Assembly (NCBI GenBank): GCA_048013815.1
Contig: CM106585.1
Location: 23,560,001-23,624,000, forward strand
From: Setoptus koraiensis
Taxonomy: Eukaryota > Arthropoda
Length of the DNA stretch: 64,000 nt
Direction of reading: 5' to 3'
In this document: positions 35,274-46,226 of the stretch, piece by piece
Numbering within the stretch: the stretch's first letter is position 1
Layout: every line of letters starts with the position of its first letter
The notes under the pieces: model-generated
What the model saw: the letters and a program-made list of their open reading frames with translations, nothing else
The model's database searches: none
What the model was told of the DNA's origin: nothing
Program-made: the position numbers and the translations under genes

Positions 35274-37070
35274 ATGCCGGAATCGGATACCTCCGGAGGC
35301 CACACTGAGGACGTTGCTATTGAATTTAGTCAATCTATCAGCAACAACGACAACAAACAGAATGACACAAAAGGAACCTATAGACAAAAGTACAAGAGAG
35401 CATGGGAACTGGATACAGAGTTGAGAGATTGGCTGTCACCATGTTTAGGCGACCAATTTGCAGCGTTCTGCAAATTTTGCAGATGTAAATTGCATGCTCA
35501 CAAAAAAGGACTATTGGCACATGCTAAATCGTGCAAACACAGAAAGCATTTACTCAATCCCAATGACAGCTCAGTTATTGTTGCCTCCAATGATAGCCAT
35601 ATTGTTGATCAATCGACCTCATCCAATGATGGTCTTGCTCTTAAGAAACAAAGAAAATCCAGCCCACACAATTTTAATGATAGCTGGCTAAACGACCCCC
35701 TATTTGCACCTTGGCTGCGCAAGGTTCAAACGAACCTCAGTAAAGCGTTATGTATTGCTTGTCGGTGCGTTATAACAGCCGGCAGGAGTGAGTTGTTAAA
35801 GCACAGCCAAGCTGCCAAGCATAAAAAGGCAGCTCTAGATGGACCATTTGAAGAAGTCGGTGAAATCGATCTAGATTGGTTAGATCCATCTTTCAATCCA
35901 CCTAGCAACATTTCAGCCAACACTACAGTATTGAATATTCCTTCTGTGTCTTATAATCAAATGCCAATGATTGCCAAGGGATCAGCGCAGATACAACTGC
36001 CCGGATTGCCTCTAAATGAAGTGCTACAAAACTTAAACGAGCATGTCCCATTAATGCTAGCAGAAAGTTGGGATAATGTGGGTGTAATAACTCAGCCGAC
36101 TCAACCTATTAAGGTATATAACATACTATTAACAATCGATCTCAATGAAAAGATCGTCGAAGAGGCCCTAAAGAAACAAGCTCAGTTTATAATCAGCTAT
36201 CATCCACCAATATTTAGGCCTGTTAAAAGTTTAAACCCCTCGAATTGGATGGACAAGGCCATACTGATGTGCATTGAGAATCGTATCGCAGTGTATTCAC
36301 CACATACCGCCTTGGATGCAGTCAAAGGAGGTATTAACGATTGGCTTATATCCGCTTTTCTAACTGGAGACACGAACAAAATTCGCCCTATTAAACATTC
36401 ACGCGATAACAGGTACACAGCCTATATCGAAGCACTGCTCCCGGAGAGCCAAAATGAAATTACGCAAGCCCTCCAAGGTGTCAAAGGAGTCGATAGAATG
36501 GTGCTTGCTGTCAATCCGAATGTGGAGTACGGAGGATCAGATGTGAGAGCCTCTTGCGACGATGACACGTTACCCGAGATATATGAGGTTTTGCTCAACA
36601 GTCCCACCGTTCAAAGTCCTGTAGCACAATTCTGCAATAGGGTCACCAAACTTGTTTCTCCTCCGATACCAGGTGTCGGTTTGGGTCGTCTACTAACTCT
36701 GGATTCTTCTTTGCCTCTGTACGAGGTTGTTCATCGAATGAAACAACACCTGGATCAAACTAATGTAAGACTTGCGCTCTCGCCTAGACACACTAGAGAT
36801 ACAAAAGTGACTACCATCGCAGTTTGTGCTGGATCTGGAGGAAGCATTCTGAAAGGTTGTTCTGCAGATGTATGGATAACTGGTGAGATGTCACACCACG
36901 AGGTTTTAGATGCTATCCATAGAGGATCGTCGGTGATACTATGCGAGCATAGCAACACCGAGCGTGGTTTTCTCAAACAATGGTCCAAGCAGTTGAAGTC
37001 AGAGGTTCTCAATGACGTAGTAAATGTTATTCTATCTGAGATTGACAAGGATCCTGTAAGGATCGTGTGA
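35274..37070 (+). CDS. NIF3-like protein with two N-terminal CCHH zinc fingers
   Basis: An uninterrupted frame of 598 residues. Residues about 250-595 form the NIF3 (NGG1-interacting factor 3-like, DUF34) fold. Its markers are AESWDNVGV, IISYHPPIFRPVKSL, YSPHTALDAVKGGINDWL, GSGGSILKGCSADVWITGE and MSHHEVLDA with CEHSNTERG, carrying the His/Asp/Glu metal ligands. NIF3 proteins are conserved from bacteria to man; their biochemical role is unsettled (GTP cyclohydrolase-like fold). The N-terminal third holds two fingers, C66-x2-C69-x13-H83-x5-H89 and C160-x2-C163-x13-H177-x5-H183. Each is preceded by a W-L-x-P or P-W-L motif, like BED/TTF-type fingers seen in insect and transposon-derived proteins. 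Human NIF3L1 (about 377 residues) has no such fingers. The joint is inside one open frame, so this is not a splice guess. It is convergent with Rad6, with 79 bases between the stops. Confidence 0.9.
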   Translation: MPESDTSGGHTEDVAIEFSQSISNNDNKQNDTKGTYRQKYKRAWELDTELRDWLSPCLGDQFAAFCKFCRCKLHAHKKGLLAHAKSCKHRKHLLNPNDSSVIVASNDSHIVDQSTSSNDGLALKKQRKSSPHNFNDSWLNDPLFAPWLRKVQTNLSKALCIACRCVITAGRSELLKHSQAAKHKKAALDGPFEEVGEIDLDWLDPSFNPPSNISANTTVLNIPSVSYNQMPMIAKGSAQIQLPGLPLNEVLQNLNEHVPLMLAESWDNVGVITQPTQPIKVYNILLTIDLNEKIVEEALKKQAQFIISYHPPIFRPVKSLNPSNWMDKAILMCIENRIAVYSPHTALDAVKGGINDWLISAFLTGDTNKIRPIKHSRDNRYTAYIEALLPESQNEITQALQGVKGVDRMVLAVNPNVEYGGSDVRASCDDDTLPEIYEVLLNSPTVQSPVAQFCNRVTKLVSPPIPGVGLGRLLTLDSSLPLYEVVHRMKQHLDQTNVRLALSPRHTRDTKVTTIAVCAGSGGSILKGCSADVWITGEMSHHEVLDAIHRGSSVILCEHSNTERGFLKQWSKQLKSEVLNDVVNVILSEIDKDPVRIV

Positions 37071-37133
37071 ATAGAAAGTTCGAGTTGTAAATACATACTT
37101 TTATATATATAACGTAATATTCAATTAATAATA

Positions 37134-37139
37134 TTTATT
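37134..37139 (-). terminator. Polyadenylation signal of the Rad6 gene
   Basis: The minus strand reads AATAAA 10 bases after the Rad6 stop codon (37150). The NIF3-like gene ends at 37070 on the other strand, so their 3' ends face each other and must overlap or abut here. Confidence 0.55.
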
Positions 37140-37149
37140 ACTTTGATTA

Positions 37150-37629
37150 CTAATCCGCGGAGCCGCTTTCTTCGAAATTCAACCAACTCGCCTCTACAAT
37201 GGCAGAAACTCTTTTTTCATATTCTCGGCGATTCTCTTGATACAATTGTGCCGCCAGACTATTTGCAGGGCTATTAGGGTTAGGTTCATCTAATAGAGAT
37301 TGAATTGACGTCAATATAGCTGAAACGTCATAGGTAGGTGACCAACGATTTTGAAGTATGTCTAAACAGATGCTCCCATCAGCGTAGACATTGGGATGAA
37401 ACATTTTAGATACAAATCGTACTGTTGGTGGTTTGTTAGGATATTCTTCTGTGAACTCAAGCGTCAATTTAAATGTTCCATCCTCAAATGGTGTATCATG
37501 GGGTCCAAATATTACTGCGTTCCATATCATTATATTATTATCGGTGGGTGCGCCTGAAACTCCGGCTGGGGGATCCTCTTGAAGACGCTTGAAGTCTCTC
37601 ATCAAACGCCTCCTAGCTGGCGTAGACAT
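37150..37629 (-). CDS. UBE2A: Ubiquitin-conjugating enzyme E2 A (Rad6/UbcD6)
   Basis: 159 residues from ATG to stop with no intron. The whole protein is an E2 catalytic fold. The start [20 protein letters not shown] is the Rad6 signature, HPN is at 78-80, and the active-site Cys is at 88 in [16 protein letters not shown]. The C terminus (ESWLNF-like) is short and without the acidic tail of yeast Rad6. Rad6 works with the RING ligase Rad18 to monoubiquitinate PCNA at stalled forks and with Bre1 to ubiquitinate histone H2B; it acts in nucleus and cytosol. The length equals the usual animal 150-160 residues. Its 3' end faces the NIF3-like gene. I see no truncation or missing catalytic residue. 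Confidence 0.96.
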   Translation of the reverse strand: MSTPARRRLMRDFKRLQEDPPAGVSGAPTDNNIMIWNAVIFGPHDTPFEDGTFKLTLEFTEEYPNKPPTVRFVSKMFHPNVYADGSICLDILQNRWSPTYDVSAILTSIQSLLDEPNPNSPANSLAAQLYQENRREYEKRVSAIVEASWLNFEESGSAD

Positions 37630-37853
37630 TTGTGTAAGAGAATTGTTGCCCTAATATTCGTCAAAATGTATTTGCAGTAAAATAGTAGATATTATGAATT
37701 ATTGGCTGTCTGATGTATTTAATGTGATTATGTAGTCGAATTAAACTGGCCTAATGAGAAGATGTATGCGTGTGCATATATGAGTGTGTGTATGAGTGTG
37801 TAATGGATATGAGACTAAGTGAACTTAGTGGATTGTGTAATAATAATGATGGG

Positions 37854-37918
37854 AATAATAATAATAATAATGATAATAATAATAATGATAGTAATAATAA
37901 TATTAACAATAATAACAA
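37854..37918. repeat. (AAT)n-type microsatellite, imperfect
   Basis: Trinucleotide AAT units interrupted by GAT and AGT, ending 11 bases before the DNA transposon at 37930. Confidence 0.9.
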
Positions 37919-37929
37919 TGATTGAGGTA

Positions 37930-38220
37930 AAGGGTGTTTCAATCAGAACCTGGATTTGAACTGATTATGCTACGCTGCCTTCCACAGTGCTTTATTTTTC
38001 GATATTTGTCGATGCATTCTGGAAGTTACAGCGTGCAGAAAGAGACTATGTGCAGCGCGAAATAATTAGTTGTGCCAAGCGAATGGGACTTTTCTCGACC
38101 TCAACACAGTCTATCTGATTTGTTGTGCCGAATTTCATTTGATCACCACTTCGGAAAGAATATGTGCTAGCGAGCAGCACAGTGTGTTTTATTGATCCAG
38201 GTTCTGATTGAAACACCCTT
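37930..38220. mobile_element. MITE-like DNA transposon, 291 bp, 26-bp perfect terminal inverted repeats, TA target duplication
   Basis: The first 26 bases (starting AAGGGTGTTTCAATC) are exactly complementary to the last 26 (38195-38220). TA flanks both ends (37928-37929 and 38221-38222), the target duplication of the Tc1/mariner/IS630 superfamily. The interior is too short for a transposase, so it needs one in trans. A 43-codon open stretch at 37987-38118 may be a leftover of coding sequence. Identical ends suggest recent insertion. Confidence 0.88.
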
Positions 38221-38222
38221 TA

Positions 38223-40961
38223 CAATCTACCAAGACGATTTAGAGTAAAACAACAAAAAATTCTCTGTTTATCTGTATGTCTGTGTTTTTTCTCTCTTCT
38301 CTTCTATTTCTCTCAACAATGTTTTCGTGTACGTTCGTATATGCGATGATGCTGGTATTCTCACAACACAATTACTGTAACACATAATAAAAAGTTACTA
38401 TAGTGGAAAGAGTTGGCTTCGAGCAGTCATGTTCTTACATCAACTAGCAATCTAGTCATTCTAGAATAGAGGGCGCACATTACGAAATCATCACCTAGAG
38501 AAGCGCAGTCTCTCGGTGTCTTGGCAAACCATTTCTCGTCAGAACAAAATAAAACTCAGTTACAATGTTACTGCACTATAAAGCATAAGTAAAATTGATT
38601 TGCAAACAAAACAAGAAATTCATGAACTATCCATAAAAGTACATCCAGGCGTAAACTTGTAAATACTTCTCTAGCCCATTCTCTAAACTGTGAAAGTCTA
38701 CGCATAACAGACGCACAATCACACGGTATTGTAAACGTAAAAATGTACGTTTAGACCGATTCACGCCTGAATTTACCATTCGATCGAAATGTCTTTATTT
38801 ATGTTGTGGATACTTAAGCACACTCACACGCATATGAATCATGTACCTACCTATCACCATTATCCATGTATTGTAATTATTTCATTTAGCTACACCATCA
38901 ATTCACCTTGACTGACATGAAACTATCTACAACCCCAACAACTAAAACGGCAACTCTACCAACAACTAAAACAAACTGTTATACGACTACTATAGACGAC
39001 TTCTTGCAACATGTTTACGTACATGATGAGTATGTTCACTGCCTTGCCAAGTTATCCTACCTTATTGACTCATCAATTGGTCTAGTCGATTGACTGCCAA
39101 AGTATTAGAGGCATTGTATTCTATAACAAGAGATTGGTCAGATCAGCTTTAGAGTGTAAGGGTTTCATCTTCAAGTTAGGCTCAAATAATTGAATCTAAC
39201 TTTCAAATATCTGTCCATCTCTGGTGGTTGCATCATGTCTGACTCTTATTGTTGCTGCGATCATCTGAGAACAAAATATTCTCATCACATGCACTTCGAT
39301 GTCATCATTTCAGCCGATGTAACACAAATGTACCAAACCTATTAGCCCAAATAATTGTGGGTGAGCATTGGCCAACATACGACTAGATCAAAGATCATCA
39401 TCATCGTATTCGGTCAACAACACGACACAACAGGGAAAACAAATTTGATATATTGTTGTAACATCATCACTGATCAAATAAGATCAACAACAAGTATCTA
39501 ATTGTTAAGAACGCAGGTGAAAGGATAAGATCGTTAAGACGACCTGTTTGTGAGTAAAATAAAGGGCTTGTGTCGAATGCTGACTGACCCATTCTCCCCT
39601 GGTGGCAATATTTTTGAAACACATTTTTGTGTTTACTTGCTGTACAAAGGGGGGCAGAGGATGTTGCCGTCTCTCTTATTGGCCATGTTGTCTTTTCGTT
39701 TTTCGCCCAAAAGTTAGTCGCACAACCTATGTGCATACTTTTCTTCTTTTGGCTTTTCAAAATTGGCGCTTATATATCGGGTAGAACAAAACGTGAGCCT
39801 TGTAATATAGAATGAAGTTTGCGGAAACAGACGCTCTCTTTTTGTACAGGGTGTCAGCATTTGACGAATGAGCGAGCTTTGAGCTCCTCAGCGCCGCACA
39901 GTAGTAAGCTCTCTATCTAACGCTCAGCTATGTATGCGCGCAATGTATACAGTCGCCACGTTAGTATAGATGGACTCGAGTTTTGAGTGAATCTCACTCT
40001 GAACATTACCAACAGGGTGTTGCAAAGTACTATCAGATATACGGTGTTTAGTTGTGAGTGTTTACAATACACTGTTGGTGCTTTTTGATTGCGCACTTTC
40101 AATGCGCTGGCATCCGACTGACAATATAAAGTGCCACTAGCTAGCGAAAGGTGCTGAAATAGAATCGACGCCTAGCGGACACAATCGGCATGAGATTTGG
40201 TGAATACATGTAAGCGTCATCCACCGAAGAGTAGCACTAACTTTGTTGTGTGCCTGCGCGGGCAATAGTTGGGCGCGCTCATTGTGCGCTTGTACAGAAA
40301 ATATGTTCTATCCTTCTTTTCGTTCTATGCGCACAATTTCAGAAGTGCTCTCACACTGTACTCTACTGCACTAGTACAGCCAGATGCAATACATCTATCT
40401 CCATGCAGCCTTCTCGTTTGTTTGTGTGTGCGTCTATCTATTCTTGTGTGTGAGTGTCTGCTTCTGATTATGTTTAGTTCTGTGCAGGCGGTATAGCGAT
40501 ACCATTATTATTGTCTTGCGCTAGTGTGTGTGTGTGTGTGTGTGTGTGCCGCACGAGAATGCACAAAAATAAACTTTATAATGCACAGTTTTGGATTGCC
40601 ATTGTAAATTGCATAGAAGTTGTACTCACTGTAATATATTTGGCACAGGCATAATTTCAAATCTATAATATAGACGACACAATTTTGTGTGTCGCACATA
40701 TCCTACACATAGAGATTTAATATGTAATGATCCAGTTGAACAATACAACACATTTGCCTCTAATACCGACGATTATATTGATCGGCAGATCGCTAGCGAC
40801 CGACTTCGATATAATTTGATCTATTATTAATTTAATTACAATACACACAATTGATATTATTATTATCAATACAATATTATTATCACTATTATCACAGTCA
40901 TAAGGCCGCCTCTATTATTGAGAGATCAAAAAATCTAATTGAAACAAAAATTAGGACAAAA
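38223..40961. other. Intergenic region upstream of ataxin-2
   Basis: No coding region supported. A (GT)n microsatellite lies at 40524-40548. The last few hundred bases should hold the ataxin-2 promoter and leader. Confidence 0.55.
40524..40548. repeat. (GT)n microsatellite
   Basis: Twelve uninterrupted TG units about 0.4 kb upstream of the ataxin-2 start codon. Confidence 0.95.
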
Positions 40962-43166
40962 ATGGAGCCCAAAGGAGTTTGGTCCAATCCACGCTTCATG
41001 CATGCCACATCATCTATTGTGGGGTGTCTTGTTCATGTTCAAGACACTGGTGGCAAAGTATGGGAGGGCGTTCTCAGTACATTTAGTCCGGAATTTACTG
41101 TCTGTCTTGATATGGCTATTCACATCAATCCTCAAATGATTGGTAAACAATCGTTTGGGCAAAATATTGGCTGCTTATATGATTCTGTGTACAACAATAA
41201 GGGCCAAGTTAAACAGCAGCAATTATTTGAGCTGAAAAATATTGTCAGGATTAGTGTTCTTGATACAGATCTCAGCTATGCAACAAGAGACACAAGCCAG
41301 GTGGCAACGGATGCTGAAATTAGCGGCTATGACTCATCCAAGCTAGGACCAGAAGGGCGTAAGCTTGAGAGCTGGGCAGATGATGATGACAGCACTAACG
41401 AAAACTTACAACTTGGTTCATTGGAAGAAACAAGTAAATTGGGCAACCAAAATGGAGGATGGAGTGCTATGGAAATGTTTCGCTATAACGAAGAAAAGCA
41501 CAATGTCGCATCAACATATGATGTCAACATGACCGCTTATACAGTGCCTGTGCCTCAACACAATACTCCGGCTTGGCGCGAGAAACAGAAAGAGGCCTCT
41601 ATTATAGCTAAAGAAATTGAAAGCAATACTAAATCACAAGATCGATACGCAAAAGAGGACGGCGATGAAGAGGACAAATATAGTGCGGTTCAGAGGCCCG
41701 TCGCAGTCATCGCCCCACATCATCAGCAGTTGAAACATCAAAAACAACCGCAACAACAGCAACAACAACAACAACATCATCAACAGCCGCAGCACCAACA
41801 ACAGCATCATCAACAGCAGCACCAACAATCACCACAACAGCACCAACAATCGCCACAACAGCACCAACAATCGTCACACCAGCACCAACAATCACCGCAG
41901 CAGCAGAGCCAAGCACAACAACAGCAGAGCCAACAACAGCAAAACCAACACCAACACCCACCACAACATCCACAACAATCGCAGAACCAACATCAACAAC
42001 AGCAACAACAGAATCAGCATCAGCACCCGCATCCACAGCATTTTCAACGCCGACTCCCATTCAAATCACGACGCGAAGAAAGTCACCATCAACTAAACCA
42101 GAGGTTTGTTGATAGAAAGCCGCCCATTAAACGCCGAGAAGACAATTTTGAGTCGTTGAGGAACTTTAGTAGAGAATTAAATTTGGCAAAATCACCTGCA
42201 ATATCGACCCCGGTGTCAACAAGCGCAACTTCAGCAGTTACGACCACTAAAGTAACTACTTCAGTCGCTACCCAACTATCCTCATCCACAGTATCTACAG
42301 GATCTAGTTTAACTACGCAAGCCGCTGTACCAACTACTACAACCTCCTCAACCACTGCCGTTTCGACCACAACTATTACTCCCAAGGTTTCTACCACAAA
42401 TGTTGCATCTACAGTCACTTCAACAACTGTAACCGCTACAGCAACAGTGTCCACCTCTGACACATCTCCCTCAACAGTCAGTACTTCCACCCAGGCAACA
42501 CCTACTTCTTCATCGAGCGCGGCGGCGCCTGAACGTGAACAACCAAAAGATCCTCAGACAGAGCTCGCTAAGAAAGGGTTGAACCCCAATGCTAAGGAGT
42601 TTGTATACAAGCCTAGATCTCCAATGACGACGAACGTTGTTCATGTACCAATGACATCTCATGATCAATCGGTGCACAATCCTAATCACAGTCAAATAGT
42701 TCTTGGAAATGGGGCAATGGATCCGTCACAAGCTAGTCCTATGCAACAAGCTCACCACTCTTACCAAAGGATGAACATGGTGACTAGCCTCCCTCATCAA
42801 CAGCATCATCACACGCCATTTATGCCAAACCATATGCCTGCTCATTTCCCAGGTGGCATCTACGTGCCAGCGCCAATGCCAACGCCTATGCCAGCGCCCA
42901 TGCCTCACTTCGCACAACAAATACCTCAAGCGAGGTTCGTGCGAGGTAGTCCAGGTAGTTATCATCACCAAGATCATCAGAATCACGCCACTGTTAGGGG
43001 AGACTATTCACAGTCACAAGTTGCTGCTGCGACTGGGCAACCTTTTGTTGCTGGTCATCCACATCATATGGGACCATATGCGCCCTCACCTCAGTCGGCC
43101 CTGGTTTATAGTGGCCCGCAGTATATGTGGAGCTTTCTGGATCCACAAATTTCGAGTTTTGAATGA
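40962..43166 (+). CDS. ATXN2: Ataxin-2, intronless
   Basis: 734 residues from the ATG at 40962, which sits in a good context (AAAATGG). The open frame reaches back to 40851 only through a TTG. The order of domains is that of ataxin-2. An Lsm domain comes first (RFMHATSSIVGCLVHVQDTG to NIVRISVLDTD, about residues 10-100). The LsmAD follows (GWSAMEMFRYNEEKHNVAST and YDVNMTAYTVPVP). Then come a Gln/His tract (about 259-363), a Ser/Thr-rich stretch, and a PAM2 motif, LNPNAKEFVYKP, at about 540 that binds the MLLE domain of poly(A)-binding protein. The C-terminal part is rich in His, Met and Pro. Ataxin-2 is a cytoplasmic RNA-binding regulator of mRNA stability, translation and stress granules. 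The gene ends with tandem stops TGA TAG and an AATAAA 26 bases on. The antisense Val-rich frames are artefacts of the CAN repeats. Confidence 0.93.
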   Translation: MEPKGVWSNPRFMHATSSIVGCLVHVQDTGGKVWEGVLSTFSPEFTVCLDMAIHINPQMIGKQSFGQNIGCLYDSVYNNKGQVKQQQLFELKNIVRISVLDTDLSYATRDTSQVATDAEISGYDSSKLGPEGRKLESWADDDDSTNENLQLGSLEETSKLGNQNGGWSAMEMFRYNEEKHNVASTYDVNMTAYTVPVPQHNTPAWREKQKEASIIAKEIESNTKSQDRYAKEDGDEEDKYSAVQRPVAVIAPHHQQLKHQKQPQQQQQQQQHHQQPQHQQQHHQQQHQQSPQQHQQSPQQHQQSSHQHQQSPQQQSQAQQQQSQQQQNQHQHPPQHPQQSQNQHQQQQQQNQHQHPHPQHFQRRLPFKSRREESHHQLNQRFVDRKPPIKRREDNFESLRNFSRELNLAKSPAISTPVSTSATSAVTTTKVTTSVATQLSSSTVSTGSSLTTQAAVPTTTTSSTTAVSTTTITPKVSTTNVASTVTSTTVTATATVSTSDTSPSTVSTSTQATPTSSSSAAAPEREQPKDPQTELAKKGLNPNAKEFVYKPRSPMTTNVVHVPMTSHDQSVHNPNHSQIVLGNGAMDPSQASPMQQAHHSYQRMNMVTSLPHQQHHHTPFMPNHMPAHFPGGIYVPAPMPTPMPAPMPHFAQQIPQARFVRGSPGSYHHQDHQNHATVRGDYSQSQVAAATGQPFVAGHPHHMGPYAPSPQSALVYSGPQYMWSFLDPQISSFE

Positions 43167-43191
43167 TAGAGTTGTCGATGGTTTCAATTTC

Positions 43192-43197
43192 AATAAA
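43192..43197 (+). terminator. Polyadenylation signal of ataxin-2
   Basis: AATAAA, 26 bases after the ataxin-2 stop codon. It is very close to the stop, so a further downstream signal may also be used. Confidence 0.55.
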
Positions 43198-43438
43198 AGA
43201 ACTTCAAAACAACAATTATCCTAGCAATCAATTCAAATTCTAGTATCCAGCTAGATTGTACAATATTTAATGTATAGTATATACTTGACAACAGCACAAG
43301 TAAAGCTCGGTTTTCCTGTTGGCTGCGTCAAAGTATCTTAGGTTTTCTGACATTCTTTAGACTATCACTGCTCAACTTGTTCTTGATCTATCATGTAATC
43401 GATTATTGGTTAATGGTCGATATTACATAGCTTAGCAT

Positions 43439-43441
<3 letters not shown>

Positions 43442-43526
<85 letters not shown>
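43442..43526. repeat. (GA)n microsatellite
   Basis: Forty-two uninterrupted GA units, about 0.25 kb after the ataxin-2 polyadenylation signal. Confidence 0.97.
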
Positions 43527-43528
<2 letters not shown>

Positions 43529-46190
43529 TTATGTTTGTTTCTCATTAGATCACAAGTCACGATCAAATGATGAAAAAATAATTTAGAAGAAAAAAATCTA
43601 GGATATAGAAATTCAAGTACACTGGCATAATAATGAATTCATGGAAACAGAAAATGGTTAAACAAAAAGAACACTATTGCATCCGTCTAATTCTACATCC
43701 AGTTGTTCTAATGGACATAGATAATCTCAAAGGATATGGTTGTTATGAAAGATTTTTCAAGACGGAGTACTATCGGAATAACAACGAAATACTTCCATTA
43801 AAGTTGTTATCAGCGGTAGCTAATCCAAAATGAATGTATATAGTGAAGCTACAGGGGGGAAAGCAAGAGAGATAGAGAAAGAGAGACAGGCTTGTGTGAA
43901 CTAATAACAATAACTGTCTTCCACCTTGACTAATATAACAGCAGGTAAAGTTAACATTGAAACTAACATGGAATCAAGGGAACTCATGGGCTGTCTTTGG
44001 AAGTTAGATAAATGTACCTAACTATTTCTAAGCTAGTTTTTACTAGCTAGTATACCAGTTTATTTGTCAATGCAATGGCAAAGACCCGGAAGTTGCGTAT
44101 CTTACACAATTGAAGGCGCGCGCTTGTAATACTGTATGAGATGGCGAGAGAAAGAAGTGAAACTGAAAGCAAAAGAACAATCAAGTTTGAAGAGCAAACG
44201 ATCAATCGAGATTATATCATCTAGTTAGAGTAAGCTATTGTCAGTCGTAGTAGTAGTGATAGTGCTAGGACTAACTACGTGAGTATAGAGTAGAAGGCGA
44301 TCCGAGTTTAACAACGTGAGCGACTTGACGTTAGTTTATATGGTGCACTTGTTGTGCAGAAACTTGAACATGTGTAATTACTCGAGCGATATTGAAAAGT
44401 AGTGAAACTTTTAGTTTAGCTTGCTTGATCTATCGAATATAAGTGAATTAGAATGGCAAGTGAAAGGAGAGGAAGTAGTTAGCAATGGCTGTGGCTAACG
44501 TGAGATGTGGTAAAGAAGGAAGGACTGTTGCTGTTGTCGGTTATGGCTGTTGTAGGGTTAGCTACTCAATTCTTTATTCTTTAGCAATAATAGTTGTTGT
44601 TGTTGTTGCTGTTGTTGATGTTGAATGAACATCATCATAAAGAGCAAGATAGACGGCAGTAGCCTGTCTTCAGTAGTAAAGTAACACTATACGATATAAA
44701 GAATAAGGGGAAGTGGAAGTGAGCCAGCTTTGGTAGTAGTCACTATTATGATACTAACTGTTACTAGGACCAGATTGGATATACATTCGCACAATGCAAC
44801 AAGTGTTAGCCAATGCACTGGTTATTATACTGACCTATTTAAGTATAACTGTTGGTGCTGTCGTTGTAACTGATGGCGTCGATGTTGTTAGTAGTGGTGG
44901 TTGTTTTTGTTGACTGTCGCACACAGCAGAGCAAAGTGAGCTTAAATTGTGAATTAAGTTCGACTCAAAAGTGAAAGTAACAAAATCTCTCTCTAAGCAA
45001 AGTCTCACTTTGTAAGTCCACCTGAGCAAGTCTATGTGGATCCGCTCGTCATTGCCGATGATGAAATAATCAACGTTCAGCTGGTTGCATATCTAGTTTG
45101 TTGTTGTTGTTGTTTGATGATCTATTCAGCTTTCTATCTACCTGTTTGTTGTGTCTTGTCCGTTTTCAGCAAAAGTAACGGCAACTGCAACTGCAACGGC
45201 AACTGCAACGGCATTACTAACGTAACACAACGACTAGTATTGGTAACTGTATGCCAACAGCATGGCGAGAATGTCAGAAAGTTGAGGTTATAACAGGTTG
45301 CTCATTGTATAGTTGGTTGATTATACAACACACACACACACAAATTTTCAATCTTGGTTATCTCTTCTTCCTAACTACCAGCGAGCCAGATATCTGCACA
45401 GACCCAACAACAACTGTGTGTGTAGAAAGAAAAGAAAAACGAGTGAGCCACTTGTTCTCCCTTTCCTTTTCGAATTTCTCAGCTGTTTAGTGAAAGTAGG
45501 AGTAGCAGTAGTGTTACTTGTCGTTTTGTTGTACGCCCAACGGATCTAAGCAAGTGTGACTGTTAACAACTATCGCTCTCCCTTCTTGTAGTAGAGTTAA
45601 CAACAACAATGGCAAAAGGAACGGATGAAGCCATGAAAAATTTTGAAGACCAAAGCAAGAAAGATTAAACCCATTGATGATGGAGTTGATGTTGTTAGCC
45701 GGCCAAAAAACAGATAGACGGCACTAAGTTGTTGTGCAATAATGCTTTGGTTGCTGTCAGTTATGTTAGTTATCACCACTGTCACTACTACCACCACCAA
45801 GTTGACTCAGTCGTGGATAGAGAGTGAGTGTGGTGCTGTTGGCCAATCAATGTAGCCGGCCAATCATCATTCATTTTAATTGTAAACGAACAAGTATTGA
45901 AAGAGCGAGAGAGTAAGAGAGGAACAACAAGGCTCGCATAGTAGGAAACGCCAGTCAAAGTGAACGGAGAGAATTATCGGACAGCAACAACAACGTTTTA
46001 GTTGTTATACTAGTAGTAGTAGTAGTAGAGGCAGTTTCACCCCTTCTTGCCATTCTAAATTGTTGGACTTGAAGGTAGATCGAAAATGAAAATGTGTAGT
46101 AGCGCCAGTCTGTAATAGAAAGTAGCATCATGATCTTCATCACAGTTGTCGTAATGAATGGGACATCTATCGGTATTTGAGTGCGAATAT

Positions 46191-46195
<5 letters not shown>

Positions 46196-46224
<29 letters not shown>
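46196..46224. repeat. (GT)n microsatellite
   Basis: About 14 TG units followed by further interrupted GTGT stretches to about 46270. Confidence 0.93.

Positions 46225-46226
<2 letters not shown>

Noticed and set aside
37950..37985. tRNA-like B-box (GTTCAAATC on the minus strand) inside the MITE, suggesting a tRNA-derived SINE
   Set aside because: No A-box at the right distance, no cloverleaf, and perfect terminal inverted repeats with a TA duplication show a DNA transposon.
41634..42490. Minus-strand Val/Leu-rich frames opposite ataxin-2
   Set aside because: Antisense of the Gln/His and Ser/Thr repeats of ataxin-2; no motif of their own.
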